Positions 55,101 to 63,032 of a stretch of DNA of 64,000 nucleotides are shown here, one piece after another. The position numbers and the translations under genes are program-made. Under the pieces are notes generated by a model. The model was not told where the DNA came from and ran no database searches. It saw nothing but the letters and a program-made list of their open reading frames with translations. Source of the DNA: Tomitella fengzijianii (lineage in GTDB: Bacteria > Actinomycetota > Actinomycetes > Mycobacteriales > Mycobacteriaceae); the NCBI RefSeq assembly GCF_007559025.1, contig NZ_CP041765.1:1856679-1920678 (forward strand). The letters are read 5' to 3'. How positions within the stretch are numbered: the stretch's first letter is position 1; every line of letters begins with the position of its first letter.

Positions 55101-55706
55101 GCCCGTCGTCTCCACGGTCACGTGCGTGATGATCGGGATCCGGCGACCGGCCTGGTCCATCGCGCGCTGGGTGCCGACGATGGCGGCCTTCGCCTGCAAC
55201 AGATCCTGGCAGGTTTCGACCAGGACGGCGTCGGCGCCGCCGTCGAGCATCCCGAGAGCGGCCTGCGTGTAGGCGTCGCGGAGGTCGGCGAACGGCGCGT
55301 GCCCCAGCGTGGGCAGTTTGGTCCCCGGCCCCATGGAGCCGAAGACGAGCCGTCCCAGGCCGTCCGCCCCGGGGCCGGCCTCGTCGGCGGCGGCGCGGGC
55401 CAGCGCCACCCCGCGCTGGGATAGGTCGCGGATGCGGTCGGCGATGCCGTAGTCGGCCAGGTTGGGCAGGTTGCAGCCGAAGGTGTTCGACTCGATCGCA
55501 TCCACCCCGACCTCCAGGAAGCGGTGGTGGATGTCGCTGAGCACGTCGGGCCGCGTCTCGTTGAGGATCTCGTTGCAGCCCTCGAGGCCACGGAAGTCGT
55601 CCAGCGGAAGGTCGGCGGCCTGCAGCATCGTCCCCATCGCCCCGTCGCCGATCACGACACGGCGGTCGAGGGCGCGGGCGAGGGCGGAGTCAGTCTGTGC
55701 AGGCAT
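52137..55706 (-). CDS. metH: cobalamin-dependent methionine synthase
   Basis: The 1189-residue enzyme transfers methyl from methyl-tetrahydrofolate to homocysteine through cobalamin. The homocysteine domain starts VVIGDGAMGTMLQ and ends with the zinc Cys pair GGCCGTTPEH. The folate domain has GERTNANGSKAF. The B12 domain has GDVHDIGKNLVDIIL, whose His ligates cobalt. The activation domain ends with the FGYGACPELEDRR stretch. ATG 55706 has TACGCT 6 bases upstream and looks leaderless. No B12 riboswitch fits in the 50-base gap to the divergent PAC2 gene. Confidence 0.97.
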   Translation of the reverse strand: MPAQTDSALARALDRRVVIGDGAMGTMLQAADLPLDDFRGLEGCNEILNETRPDVLSDIHHRFLEVGVDAIESNTFGCNLPNLADYGIADRIRDLSQRGVALARAAADEAGPGADGLGRLVFGSMGPGTKLPTLGHAPFADLRDAYTQAALGMLDGGADAVLVETCQDLLQAKAAIVGTQRAMDQAGRRIPIITHVTVETTGTMLVGSEIGAALNALEPLGIDMIGLNCATGPAEMSEHLRFLSQHARIPVSVMPNAGLPVLGKNGAEYPLTPDELAEALAGFVAQFGLSMVGGCCGTTPEHLRRVVEALRGVQPAQRTPVHEPGVSSMYSAVPFDQDASFLVIGERTNANGSKAFREAMLGGDYDKCIDIAKGQIRDGAHLLDLCIDYVGRDGAGDMAALASRLATASTLPIMLDSTEPGVLRAGLEHLGGRCIVNSVNFEDGDGPDSRYQLIMRHVKEHGAAVVALTIDEQGQARTAEHKVAIAERLIADLTGTWGLEVSDIVIDCLTFPISTGQVEVQRDGIETIEAIREIKRRYPQVHTTLGLSNISFGLNPAARQVLNSVFLHECVQAGLDTAIVHASKILPMARIPDEQRETALDLVYNRRTDDYDPLQKLMELFEGVSAASARETRAQELAALPLFERLEQRIVDGEKNGIEADLDEAMRTVPPLEIVNGTLLSGMKTVGVLFGSGQMQLPFVLQSAETMKTSVAHLEPHMEVADDSGKGRIVLATVKGDVHDIGKNLVDIILSNNGYEVVNLGIKQPITTIYDAAVEKKADAIGMSGLLVKSTVVMKDNLVELNGKGVAGDFPVLLGGAALTRTYVEDDLAEIYEGDVSYARDAFEGLRLMDEIMAVKRGEGPDPDSPEAIEAARKKQERTERRRRSKRIAAQRKAAETPVEVPERSDVAADNPIPTPPFWGTRVVKGLAVKDFAGMLDERATFLGQWGLRGARKGEGPTYEDLVETEGRPRLRYWLDRLTAEGILAHSAVVYGYFPAVSEKDTVHVLESPEPDAPVRYSFTYPRQERGRFLCVADFIRSREQARETGQVDVLPFQLVTMGQPIADFANRLFAENHYRDYMEVHGLGVQLTEALAEYWHRRIRSELTVDGTWSLADDDPAAIEEFFKLGYRGARYAFGYGACPELEDRRKLVALLEPERIGVELSEEMQLHPEQSTDAFVLHHPEAKYFNT

Positions 55707-55712
55707 GAGGAC

Positions 55713-55718
55713 AGCGTA
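55713..55718 (-). promoter_or_regulatory. -10 TACGCT of metH, leaderless
   Basis: TACGCT on the minus strand ends 6 bases before the ATG at 55706. Confidence 0.5.
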
Positions 55719-55744
55719 GTGGTCCGGTGGTTCACGACGGACCG

Positions 55745-55750
55745 TAGGCT
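55745..55750 (+). promoter_or_regulatory. -10 TAGGCT of the PAC2 gene, leaderless
   Basis: TAGGCT ends 6 bases before the GTG at 55757. Confidence 0.5.
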
Positions 55751-55756
55751 GGGGGT

Positions 55757-56770
55757 GTGAGCAGTAGGGACCCCTTCCGCGGAACCGATGAGCGCGGAAC
55801 CGATGAGCGCGGAACCGATGAGCGCGGAACCGATGAGCGCGGAACCGATGAGCGCGGCGCCCGGCCGCGGCAGGGCGCCCGGCGCCGCCGCGACGGGGAC
55901 CAGGTCGACGACGGGCCGATCGTGGTCGCCGCCTTCGAGGGCTGGAACGATGCGGCGGACGCCGCGACCGGGCTTGTCGAGCACCTCGCCTTGATCGGCG
56001 GCGCTACCCCGCTGGCCGAGCTGGACTCGGAGGGCTACTACGACTATCAGGTCAACCGGCCCACGATCTCGCAGGTGTCGGGCGTGACCCGTCGGATCGA
56101 ATGGCCGTCCACGCGGATCACGCGGTGCCGGCTCTCCCCCGGCGGCCGCGAGCTGATCCTGGTGCACGGTATCGAGCCGAACCTGCGGTGGCGCGCGTTC
56201 TGCGCCGAGCTCCTGGATCTCTTCGTGCAGGCGGGAGCCGCCGAGGTCGTCACCGTGGGCGCGTTGCTGGCGGACACCCCGCACACCCGCCCGGTGCCGA
56301 TCACCGGCAGCACCCACAGTGCGGCCGCGGCGAAGCTGTACGGGCTGTCCGGCAGCGACTACGAGGGGCCCACCGGGATCACCGGGGTGCTGCAGGACGC
56401 GTGCGTGCGTGCCGGGATCCCCGCCACCACGCTGTGGGCGGCTGTCCCGCACTACCTTTCGCAGCCGCCCAACCCCAAGGTGATGGTGGCTCTGTTGCGG
56501 CGTCTGGAGCAGGTTCTCGGTTTCGAGATCCCGGCGGGCGACCTGCCACGGCAGGCCGAGGAGTGGCAGGACACCGCGCGCGAGCTCACCGAGGAGGACG
56601 AGGACATCGCCGAGTACGTGCAGGCGCTCGAGGAACGCGGGGACGAGCAGTCCGACATCTCCGAGATGCTGCGCGCCGTCGACGGCGACGAGATCGCCGC
56701 GGAGTTCGAGCGCTACCTGCGCCGGCACGGGCCCGGGCCCGGATCCGACCCGGGCGGCCAGGGTTCCTAG
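55757..56770 (+). CDS. PAC2 family protein (Rv2125-like) with N-terminal GTDER repeats
   Basis: The 337-residue protein contains a PAC2 domain (proteasome assembly chaperone 2-like; about residues 50-270). Marks include IVVAAFEGWNDAADAATGLVEHL, LILVHGIEPNLRWRAFC, TVGALLADTPHTRPVPITGS and VPHYLSQPPNPKVMVALLRRL. Residues 9-33 are five copies of GTDER made by a 15-bp tandem repeat. The start is GTG 55757, since ATGs in the repeat are out of frame. Actinobacterial PAC2 proteins have unknown function, and a proteasome link is suggested only by the name. It diverges from metH. Confidence 0.88.
   Translation: MSSRDPFRGTDERGTDERGTDERGTDERGTDERGARPRQGARRRRDGDQVDDGPIVVAAFEGWNDAADAATGLVEHLALIGGATPLAELDSEGYYDYQVNRPTISQVSGVTRRIEWPSTRITRCRLSPGGRELILVHGIEPNLRWRAFCAELLDLFVQAGAAEVVTVGALLADTPHTRPVPITGSTHSAAAAKLYGLSGSDYEGPTGITGVLQDACVRAGIPATTLWAAVPHYLSQPPNPKVMVALLRRLEQVLGFEIPAGDLPRQAEEWQDTARELTEEDEDIAEYVQALEERGDEQSDISEMLRAVDGDEIAAEFERYLRRHGPGPGSDPGGQGS
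55781..55855. repeat. five exact 15-bp tandem repeats in the PAC2 gene
   Basis: ggaaccgatgagcgc occurs five times without a mismatch (55781-55855), encoding GTDER each time. Perfect identity of units indicates recent expansion or contraction by slippage. Confidence 0.95.
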
Positions 56771-56775
56771 CGGCC

Positions 56776-56793
56776 CGGGCGCCTCGGCGCCCG
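56776..56793. terminator. hairpin between convergent PAC2 and mshC genes
   Basis: CGGGCGCC (56776-56783) pairs with GGCGCCCG (56786-56793) in the 30-base gap. The loop is very short, so the real stem is probably 6 bp. Confidence 0.5.
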
Positions 56794-56800
56794 CTCGAAG

Positions 56801-58045
56801 CTAGTCCGCGAGCCGCACGCCGAGCAGGGCGTCGACCGCGTCGGCGATGCGCGCCGGCGCCTGCGCGTCGCTCCCGATGCCCGCCGCCACGTCCGTGGCC
56901 CACGCGTCCACCGCAGTCAGCGCCTTGGGGGTGTCGAGGTCGTCGGCCAGATGCTGACGCAGGCGGGCGACCGTCTCGTCGGCGACCGGGCCGGTTGAAG
57001 CGGACACCGCGGTGCGCCACCGGGCCAGCCGCTCGCGCGCGGTGACGAGCAGCGCGTCGGTCCAGAAGCGGTCGGTGCGGTAGTGCGCGTCGAGCAACGC
57101 CAGCCGTATGGCCATCGGATCCTCCCCCGCCTCCCGCAGCCGGGAGACGAGCACGAGGTTGCCGAGGCTCTTCGACATCTTCTCGCCGTCCAGGCCCATC
57201 ATGCCGGTGTGCACGTAGTGCCGGGCGAAGCGGCTGTCGCCCGTCGCGGCCTCGGCGTGCGCCGCGGAGAACTCGTGGTGCGGGAAGATGAGGTCGCTGC
57301 CGCCGCCCTGGATGTCGAAGCCGCTGCCGATCCTGTTGAGCGCGATGGCGGAGCATTCGATGTGCCAGCCGGGGCGCCCGTCGCCGAAGGGGGACGGCCA
57401 GGAGGGTTCGCCCTCGCGGCGGGCGCGCCACAGAAGCGCGTCGAGGCTGTGCCGTTTGCCGGGACGATCGGGGTCGCCGCCGCGCTCGGCGAAGAACCGA
57501 TCCATCGTGGGGCGGTCGTAGCCGGACTCGTACCCGAACTGCTCGGTGGCGTCGATGCTGAAGTAGACGTCGGGGAATTCCGGGTCGTCCACCACGTAGG
57601 CGGCGCCGGAGGCCAGCAGCTTCTCCACCATGGTGATGACCTCGTCGATGGACTCGACGGCGCCGATGTAGTCGCGCGGCGGCAGGATGCGCAGCGCGGC
57701 CATGTCGGTGCGGAACAGCTCGGTCTCACGGTCGCCGAGCGCGCGCCAGTCGATGCCGTCGCGCGCGGCACGCTCGAACAGCGGGTCGTCCACATCGGTG
57801 ACGTTCTGCACGTAGTGCACTTCGTGCCCGTTGTCGCGCAGGACCCGGCCTGCAACGTCGAAGGTCAGATAGGTCGCGGCGTGGCCCATGTGCGTGGCGT
57901 CGTAGGGCGTGATGCCGCAGACGTACATGCCCGCCACCCGGCCTGGGGCGACCGGACGGACCGATCGATCGGCGGTGTCGTAAAGGCGGAGCGGCGGGCC
58001 GGAGCCGGGGACTGCGGGCACGGCGACATCGGTCCAGGACTGCAT
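56801..58045 (-). CDS. mshC: cysteine:GlcN-Ins ligase MshC (mycothiol synthesis)
   Basis: The 414-residue protein resembles cysteinyl-tRNA synthetase but lacks its anticodon domain. It joins cysteine to glucosaminyl-inositol using ATP. The zinc Cys lies in [17 protein letters not shown] (HxGH-like). [14 protein letters not shown] and [12 protein letters not shown] give the other zinc/active residues, and EKMSKSLGN is the KMSKS loop. ATG 58045 has TAGGCT 7 bases upstream. Mycothiol is the main thiol of actinobacteria, so the gene is a housekeeping redox gene. Confidence 0.96.
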   Translation of the reverse strand: MQSWTDVAVPAVPGSGPPLRLYDTADRSVRPVAPGRVAGMYVCGITPYDATHMGHAATYLTFDVAGRVLRDNGHEVHYVQNVTDVDDPLFERAARDGIDWRALGDRETELFRTDMAALRILPPRDYIGAVESIDEVITMVEKLLASGAAYVVDDPEFPDVYFSIDATEQFGYESGYDRPTMDRFFAERGGDPDRPGKRHSLDALLWRARREGEPSWPSPFGDGRPGWHIECSAIALNRIGSGFDIQGGGSDLIFPHHEFSAAHAEAATGDSRFARHYVHTGMMGLDGEKMSKSLGNLVLVSRLREAGEDPMAIRLALLDAHYRTDRFWTDALLVTARERLARWRTAVSASTGPVADETVARLRQHLADDLDTPKALTAVDAWATDVAAGIGSDAQAPARIADAVDALLGVRLAD

Positions 58046-58052
58046 ATGCGCC

Positions 58053-58058
58053 AGCCTA
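58053..58058 (-). promoter_or_regulatory. -10 TAGGCT of mshC, leaderless
   Basis: TAGGCT on the minus strand ends 7 bases before the ATG at 58045. Confidence 0.5.
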
Positions 58059-58142
58059 TGCGGTCCCGCGCCGGGCGGCCGAAGGGGATGCCGGGTCGGT
58101 GCGCAAGGCCGACCCGTCCGGACCGTATGCGTGCGCCGCGGT

Positions 58143-59021
58143 TCAGAACGGCGGCCAGGGGATGGCGTGGGCGGCTGTGGGCCCCGGGTGCATCCCCGAC
58201 TCCGTCAACCCGTCGATCCGCCGGGCCAGCGCCTCGACTTCCCGCAGGGTGAGCAGCTCGTCGAGGGCGTCGGCCAGCGGCGTGCTGCGGCGCCGGAGGC
58301 CGTCGCCGAGAGCGGCCACGTCCCCGAGCAGCTCCGGGGGGATCGGTCGGTGCGCCCAGCCCCAGAGCACGGTGCGGAGCTTGGAGTCGCCGTGCAGGCA
58401 GATGCCGTGGTCGACCCCGCGCAGCCCGCCGCCGGGTGCGCACAGGATGTGGCCCGCCTTGCGGTCCGGGTTGTTGAGCACCGCGTCGAGGACCGCGATC
58501 CGCTGCAACCGCTCGTCGTCCGCGTGCGCGAGCACCACTTGGCGGCCGGTCATGTCCTCGGCGGCGAACACGGGCAGGTAGCCGGCGGGCACGGAGTCCG
58601 CCGGGAAAAGGTCCACCAGATCGGTGGCGGAATCCAGGACGACGGATCGGCCGTCGGCATCCCGCCCGGACGGCGCCTCGATCCATTCCTGCACCATCCC
58701 CCAACCGTGCGGGCCGCTGCGCAGCTCCGTCCGCGGGATGATTTCCCACCCCAGCGCGGTGCTGATCAGGTACGACGCGTACTCACGCTCGGCGAGCGTG
58801 CCGTCGGGGAAGTCCCAGAGCGGTCGCTCGCCGAGGACCGGCTTGTAGACGCAGCGGACCTCGCTGCCCGGCGCGTCGAGGCGGCACAGGAACGTGGCGT
58901 TGCTGGCGGTGGTGAGCCTGCCGATGATCTCGATTGGCGCTGTCGCCAGCGGTGCGTGCTCACCGCCCGCAGGACGGGAGTCGCCGGAGTGGGCGGCATC
59001 CCGGGGTGCGGGCACCGTCAT
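58143..59021 (-). CDS. SCO1664 family protein (PI3/4-kinase-like fold)
   Basis: The 292-residue protein matches the actinobacterial SCO1664 family, Rv2133c-like by position. [42 protein letters not shown]-type residues carry a Lys, and [24 protein letters not shown] contains the DHG motif resembling kinase catalytic and metal loops. A kinase-like role is inferred; no substrate is known. Its ATG-proximal end overlaps DUF3090 by four bases (ATGA), so both are co-translated. The first 25 residues are unconserved. Confidence 0.8.
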   Translation of the reverse strand: MTVPAPRDAAHSGDSRPAGGEHAPLATAPIEIIGRLTTASNATFLCRLDAPGSEVRCVYKPVLGERPLWDFPDGTLAEREYASYLISTALGWEIIPRTELRSGPHGWGMVQEWIEAPSGRDADGRSVVLDSATDLVDLFPADSVPAGYLPVFAAEDMTGRQVVLAHADDERLQRIAVLDAVLNNPDRKAGHILCAPGGGLRGVDHGICLHGDSKLRTVLWGWAHRPIPPELLGDVAALGDGLRRRSTPLADALDELLTLREVEALARRIDGLTESGMHPGPTAAHAIPWPPF

Positions 59022-59611
59022 GGTTCATCGTCCGGCTTCTGCAGGTCGCTGAGCTCGATGCCGCGGTGGTACCCGTTGGTGCGGGCGCAGATGTGGCCGG
59101 CGGGGTCGAGTGGCCTGCCGCACAGGGGGCATGGCGGCCGGCCGGCGTCCACGATGAGTTCGGTGCGCGCGGAGAACTGGCGTGCCTCCGCCGGAGCCAG
59201 GAAGACCCGGACCGTGTCGGGACCCTCGTCGGTGTCGTCGAGCACCACCGACTCGTCCAGCGGAGTCTCGGTGACGGCGAGAAGCTCCACCACGACCGCG
59301 CCGGCGTCGGCCTCCCAGCCCAGGCCCATCGTGCCCACGCGGAACTCCACGTCCACCGGCATCTGCAGCGGCTCCAGGTCGTCGACGTCGACGTCCGTGG
59401 GCGGCAGTTCCGCGCCGAACCGCCGGTGGACCTCGCCGAGCAGCGCACCGATGCGCTCCGCCAGAATCTGCACCTGCTGTTTCTCCAGGAGGACGCTGAC
59501 AAGCCGGTTGTCCTGGCTCACTTGGAGATAGAACGCACGGTCGCCGGGCTCGCCCACCGTCCCGGCGACGAAACGGTCCGGGCTGCGGAAGATGTGAATG
59601 GCACGTGACAT
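59018..59611 (-). CDS. DUF3090 family protein with C-terminal zinc ribbon (Rv2134c-like)
   Basis: The 197-residue protein begins with MSRAIHIFRSPDRFVAGTVGEPGDRAFYLQ-type residues of DUF3090. It ends with CPLCGRPLDPAGHICARTNGYHRG, holding three or four zinc ligands. GGAGG lies 4 bases before ATG 59611. It overlaps the SCO1664-type gene and follows the phosphatase gene by 50 bases. The trio phosphatase-DUF3090-SCO1664 is conserved in actinobacteria, so a joint unknown pathway is likely. Confidence 0.85.
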   Translation of the reverse strand: MSRAIHIFRSPDRFVAGTVGEPGDRAFYLQVSQDNRLVSVLLEKQQVQILAERIGALLGEVHRRFGAELPPTDVDVDDLEPLQMPVDVEFRVGTMGLGWEADAGAVVVELLAVTETPLDESVVLDDTDEGPDTVRVFLAPAEARQFSARTELIVDAGRPPCPLCGRPLDPAGHICARTNGYHRGIELSDLQKPDDEP

Positions 59612-59661
59612 GGCACCTCCAATCTATGGCCTTCGGCTGCGGCGGGTCATGGCAGCCCCGC

Positions 59662-60402
59662 TTATATCTCACCGCCGGGGACGCCGGCGGTGAACGGGGA
59701 GGCGGCGGCGCCGTCCGGGGACGGGCCGTCGTCGTCCGCGCATTCCGGCCTCCCCTCCCGCGCGTCCCGGTGGTTCCGCGCGAGCCCGTCGAGCGCGGAC
59801 CCGGTGTCGTTCAGATGCTGCACTATCGGGCGGGCCTCGGTGTACCGGATAACGCTGATCGCCCCCGGCACCGTGGCGATGCGCTGGAACCCGTCAAGGT
59901 GCATCCCCAGGGCGTCCGCCAGGATCGACTTGATCACGTCGCCATGCGTGCACGCCACCCACAGCGCGTTCTCGCCGTGCTCGGCGCGCAGCCGTGCGTC
60001 GTGCGAGCGGATCGCCCCCACGCTGCGCGCCTGCACGGCGGCGAGGCATTCGCCGCCGGGGAACGTGGCCGCGGAGGGTTGCTGCTGTATGACGCGCCAC
60101 AGCGGCTCAGCGACCAGTTCCGAGAGCGCTCGCCCCGTCCACTCGCCGTAGTCGACCTCGGCCAGCGACTCGTCGGTGTGCGGCTGCATGTCGTGGGCTT
60201 CGGCGAGCGGGCCGACGGTCTCGATGCAGCGCTGCTGGGGCGAGGAGATGATCGCCACGATGGGCAGGCCGCCGAGGCGCCGCGCGGCCCTTTGGGCCTG
60301 TGCGCGGCCGGTCTCATCGAGGCCGACGCCCGGGGTGCGGCCCGCCAGGGTGGCCGCGGTGTTTGCGCTGGAGCGCCCGTGGCGCAGCAGAATCACCGTC
60401 AT
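59662..60402 (-). CDS. histidine phosphatase (MSMEG_4193/Rv2135c-like)
   Basis: The 246-residue protein begins VILLRHGRSSANTAATLAGRTPGVGLDETG. RHG is the catalytic motif, with the second His in VACTHGDVIKSI. It is an acid-phosphatase or phosphoglycerate-mutase-like enzyme with unknown substrate. The ATG at 60402 is chosen over the in-frame GTG at 60411, since TAGGGT ends 7 bases before it. It is first in the three-gene run and divergent from the aldo/keto reductase. Confidence 0.88.
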   Translation of the reverse strand: MTVILLRHGRSSANTAATLAGRTPGVGLDETGRAQAQRAARRLGGLPIVAIISSPQQRCIETVGPLAEAHDMQPHTDESLAEVDYGEWTGRALSELVAEPLWRVIQQQPSAATFPGGECLAAVQARSVGAIRSHDARLRAEHGENALWVACTHGDVIKSILADALGMHLDGFQRIATVPGAISVIRYTEARPIVQHLNDTGSALDGLARNHRDAREGRPECADDDGPSPDGAAASPFTAGVPGGEI

Positions 60403-60409
60403 AGCCGCC

Positions 60410-60415
60410 ACCCTA
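60410..60415 (-). promoter_or_regulatory. -10 TAGGGT of the histidine phosphatase gene, leaderless
   Basis: TAGGGT on the minus strand ends 7 bases before the ATG at 60402. Confidence 0.5.
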
Positions 60416-60590
60416 TGCGCTCGGCGCGGCGCGGGCGGCCGCCCCGAGCGCGCGGGTTAGGGTGCTGTGGTCCGCGCTGCCCTGACTGGGCGGCGCGGCG
60501 CGCCGCGCGGGTCGGCGGCGCGGACGATGACGACGAAGTCGATGGGAGTGCAGTGCACCGACGCTGGTCCGCGGCGAGGAGGCCCGCGGC

Positions 60591-61526
60591 GTGAAGGAGA
60601 CGAATCTGGGCCGCAGCGGCCTGCGGGTCTCGGGGCTGGGGCTTGGGACGCTCGCCTGGGGCAGGGAGACTGCCGGCGATGAGGCCGCCGGGCAGCTGCG
60701 CGCGTTCGCCGAAGCGGGCGGCAATCTGGTCGACACCTCCCCCGCGTACGGCGACGGGGCCGCCGAGGCCGTGCTCGCGGAGCTGCTCGAGGACGTGGTG
60801 CCCCGCCGTGAGCTGGTCCTCAGCAGCGCGGCGGGCATCGTGCCGTCGGCGCCCGCGGGCGCGCGCATCGACTGTTCACGCCGCACGCTGCTGCACCAGC
60901 TCGACAACACCCTGCGGTCGTTGGGCACCGATCACCTGGACCTGTGGCAGATCGCGGCGTGGGACCGTCGCACGCCGGTGGAGGAGATCGTCGACACCTG
61001 CGACTACGCGGTCCGGACCGGCCGGGTGCGCTATACGGGGGTCCGCGGGCACTTCGGCTGGCAGCTCGCGACAGTGGCGGGAGCGGCCCGCGGCGCGCAC
61101 ATGGTGGCCGCGCAGGCCGAGTACTCGCTCCTCGCCCGCGGCGTCGAGGAGGAGCTGGTCCCGGCGGCGCACCACCACGGCATGGGGCTCCTCGCGGCGG
61201 TTTCGCTGGCCGGCGGCGTGCTCACGGGCAAGTACCGGGACGGCGTGCCCAGCGACTCGCGCGGCGCCGACCCGGCGCGGGCGGAGATAGTCCAGGCATA
61301 CCTGCACGAGGACGCGGTGAGCGTGATCGACGCCGTGGTCACCGCGGCGGACGGGCTCGGCACTTCGCCGCTGGCGGTGGCGCTCGCGTGGATCCGCGAC
61401 CGTCCGGGCGTGGGCAGCGCCATCGTCGGTGCCCGGGACATCGCGCAGCTGACGGGAGTGCTGGTGGCCGCGGATCTGACGCTGCCGCCGGCGATCACCG
61501 CGGCGCTCGACGACGTGAGCGGCTAG
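60591..61526 (+). CDS. aldo/keto reductase
   Basis: The 311-residue TIM-barrel protein has GRSGLRVSGLGLGTLAWGRE at the N-terminus, NLVDTSPAYGDGAAEAVLAELL (Asp, Tyr of the tetrad), LRSLGTDHLDLWQIAAWD and the NADPH phosphate loop IVGARDIAQL. The catalytic Lys of AKRs would lie in LVLSSAAGIV, where it is not obvious; this weakens reductase activity. GAGGAGG lies 8 bases before GTG 60591. Substrate unknown. It converges on the neocarzinostatin-like gene. Confidence 0.87.
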   Translation: MKETNLGRSGLRVSGLGLGTLAWGRETAGDEAAGQLRAFAEAGGNLVDTSPAYGDGAAEAVLAELLEDVVPRRELVLSSAAGIVPSAPAGARIDCSRRTLLHQLDNTLRSLGTDHLDLWQIAAWDRRTPVEEIVDTCDYAVRTGRVRYTGVRGHFGWQLATVAGAARGAHMVAAQAEYSLLARGVEEELVPAAHHHGMGLLAAVSLAGGVLTGKYRDGVPSDSRGADPARAEIVQAYLHEDAVSVIDAVVTAADGLGTSPLAVALAWIRDRPGVGSAIVGARDIAQLTGVLVAADLTLPPAITAALDDVSG

Positions 61527-61527
61527 A

Positions 61528-61577
61528 GCCGGATCGGGCTGGCAGAGCGGTTGCAGCGGGCCCGTGCCCGATCCGGC
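61528..61577. terminator. bidirectional terminator, 12-bp stem
   Basis: 61528-61539 pairs perfectly with 61566-61577 with a 26-base loop, between the stops of the aldo/keto reductase and the neocarzinostatin-like gene. Confidence 0.5.
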
Positions 61578-61584
61578 GCGCCGG

Positions 61585-62277
61585 TCAGGACCCCTGCTGT
61601 CCGCGCCGACGCACCCCGGCGGTGATTCCGCCGACGACGATCAGTGCGACGACGACCCCTCCGACAGTCCACCAGACGACGGCCGACGAGCCGTCGGAGT
61701 CCTCTGCCGCCGCCTGGTCGGAATCGGCGGCCGGCTCGCCTGCCGCCGCGTCGGCCTGCCCGGCGACCGCCTCCGTTCCTGCGGCGGCGAACGTGACCGG
61801 CACGCCGGTGACCGTGCCGAAACCGTTGCGGTGGTCGTAGAACAAGGTGATCGAGCACTCCGACTCGGTGCAGTCCACCGGCGTGCCACCCATCGAGGTG
61901 CCGGCGGCGACGGAGCTGAGCTCCGCGGTGAAGGTTCCGTCGGGGGCGATGGGGGTCGTTGCGCCCCGGCCGTTGGAGACCCAGAGCTGCGATCCGGGCA
62001 CCGCCCGGTCGCCCGCGCAGTCAGGCCCGGCGGGCCCGGTCGTCCCGGTGACGCAGGTGGCCACGTAATAGCCGGCCTCGGGGTCGAGCCGGCTTCCCTC
62101 CACGGTGATCGTCTCGCCCGCGGCCAGCCCGTCGGTCTTGCTGACTGTCAGTTTCGGGCCGGCCGCCGCGGGGTCGGCGGCCGCGGCCGTACCCACGGCG
62201 AGAAGCGAGCCGGCGGCGACTGCGCCTACCGCGGCCGAGGCGGCGGCGCGACGCAGGACGGTGTGGGGGCGGTGCAT
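61585..62277 (-). CDS. iron-regulated membrane-anchored neocarzinostatin-fold protein
   Basis: The 230-residue protein has a signal peptide (RRAAASAAVGAVAAGSLLAVGTAAAA, cut near residue 35). A neocarzinostatin-like domain follows (about 38-152). It has two Cys pairs, ATCVTG with PDCAG and VDCTESECSITL, and the ending GVPVTF as in neocarzinostatin apoprotein. A short acidic Ala/Asp-rich linker, one membrane helix (VVWWTVGGVVVALIVVGGITAG) and RRRG follow. It is displayed outside the membrane. A DtxR/IdeR box upstream and divergence from hmuO point to a haem- or iron-acquisition role. That role is inferred, and the family has no known haem binder to my knowledge. Confidence 0.75.
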   Translation of the reverse strand: MHRPHTVLRRAAASAAVGAVAAGSLLAVGTAAAADPAAAGPKLTVSKTDGLAAGETITVEGSRLDPEAGYYVATCVTGTTGPAGPDCAGDRAVPGSQLWVSNGRGATTPIAPDGTFTAELSSVAAGTSMGGTPVDCTESECSITLFYDHRNGFGTVTGVPVTFAAAGTEAVAGQADAAAGEPAADSDQAAAEDSDGSSAVVWWTVGGVVVALIVVGGITAGVRRRGQQGS

Positions 62278-62302
62278 GAGAAACCTCGCTTCATCCGATG
62301 TT

Positions 62303-62321
62303 GAAGGCTAGGCTAACCTAG
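62303..62321. promoter_or_regulatory. DtxR/IdeR iron box
   Basis: The 19-mer matches the consensus TTAGGTTAGGCTAACCTAA at 15 of 19 positions, including the whole centre AGGCTAACCTA. It lies between the divergent neocarzinostatin-like gene and hmuO, so iron-loaded DtxR/IdeR should repress both. Confidence 0.85.
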
Positions 62322-62357
62322 TTCGAGTTGGACGACTGTGACAGGGGACCGATCGAC

Positions 62358-63032
62358 ATGACCATTGAGGACACCACGCAGACCCAGGGGCTCGCGGCAC
62401 TGGTCAAAAGCCGTACGGACGACGCGCACCGTGCGGCCGAATCGTCATCGTTCATGGCCGACCTGCTCGACGGCGCGCTGCCGGAGGCGGCGTACATCGA
62501 ACTCGAGGCCCAGAGCTGGTTCATCTACCGTGCGCTCGAAGCGGGCGGGCGTTCGCTGGCCGACGACGCCCTGGTGGCCCCCTTCCTCGACGACGCGCTC
62601 CTGCGCCTTCATGGGCTGGAGCAGGATCTGGAGCATCACCTCGGCGCCCGGTGGCGCGAGTCGATCTCGATGCTGCCGTCCACCGAGCGGTACGCCGGGC
62701 GCATCGCCGAGGTCGTCGACACCTGGCCCGCGGGGTTCATCGCGCATCACTACCTGCGATACCTCGGTGATCTCTCCGGAGGCCAGATCATCCGCACCAA
62801 GATGTCGCGCGCCTACGGCTACGACACGGACGGCGTGCGCTTCTACGTCTTCGACTCGATCGCCAAGCCCAAGCCCTACAAGGACCGGTACCGCGCGAAG
62901 ATGGACGCATTGCCGATCGGCGGTGCGGAGACCGAGCGGTTCATCGCCGAGGTGGCCGACGCCTTCCGCCTGAACCGGGACCTGTTCGCCGATCTGGGCG
63001 AGCGTTACGTGCGGAGCGGAGCCGCAGTGTGA
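62358..63032 (+). CDS. hmuO: haem oxygenase HmuO
   Basis: The 224-residue protein is a canonical haem oxygenase that opens haem to biliverdin, CO and Fe2+. The proximal His lies in DDAHRAAESSSF (residue 24). The distal helix YLGDLSGGQIIRTKM has the Gly-rich kink. ETERFIAEVADAFRLNRDLFADL ends the fold. ATG 62358 has AGGGGA upstream; the frame opens earlier at 62328 but overlaps the promoter region. It sits 36 bases after the iron box and overlaps hmuT by four bases. Confidence 0.96.
   Translation: MTIEDTTQTQGLAALVKSRTDDAHRAAESSSFMADLLDGALPEAAYIELEAQSWFIYRALEAGGRSLADDALVAPFLDDALLRLHGLEQDLEHHLGARWRESISMLPSTERYAGRIAEVVDTWPAGFIAHHYLRYLGDLSGGQIIRTKMSRAYGYDTDGVRFYVFDSIAKPKPYKDRYRAKMDALPIGGAETERFIAEVADAFRLNRDLFADLGERYVRSGAAV

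Noticed and set aside
51945-55424. 1159-residue open frame on the plus strand opposite metH
   Set aside because: It is the antisense shadow of metH caused by high GC content; the minus strand has full-length MetH homology.
55697-55756. B12 riboswitch upstream of metH
   Set aside because: The gap to the divergent gene is 50 bases and metH seems leaderless, so no space for the element.
55788-55994. MSAEP-repeat frame in the PAC2 gene
   Set aside because: It is another frame of the same 15-bp repeats; the GTG frame continues into the PAC2 domain.
60467-60682. Possible leaderless 71-residue frame after TTAGGGT between phosphatase and aldo/keto reductase
   Set aside because: Sequence is Arg/Gly-rich without family resemblance and it overlaps the start of the reductase gene.
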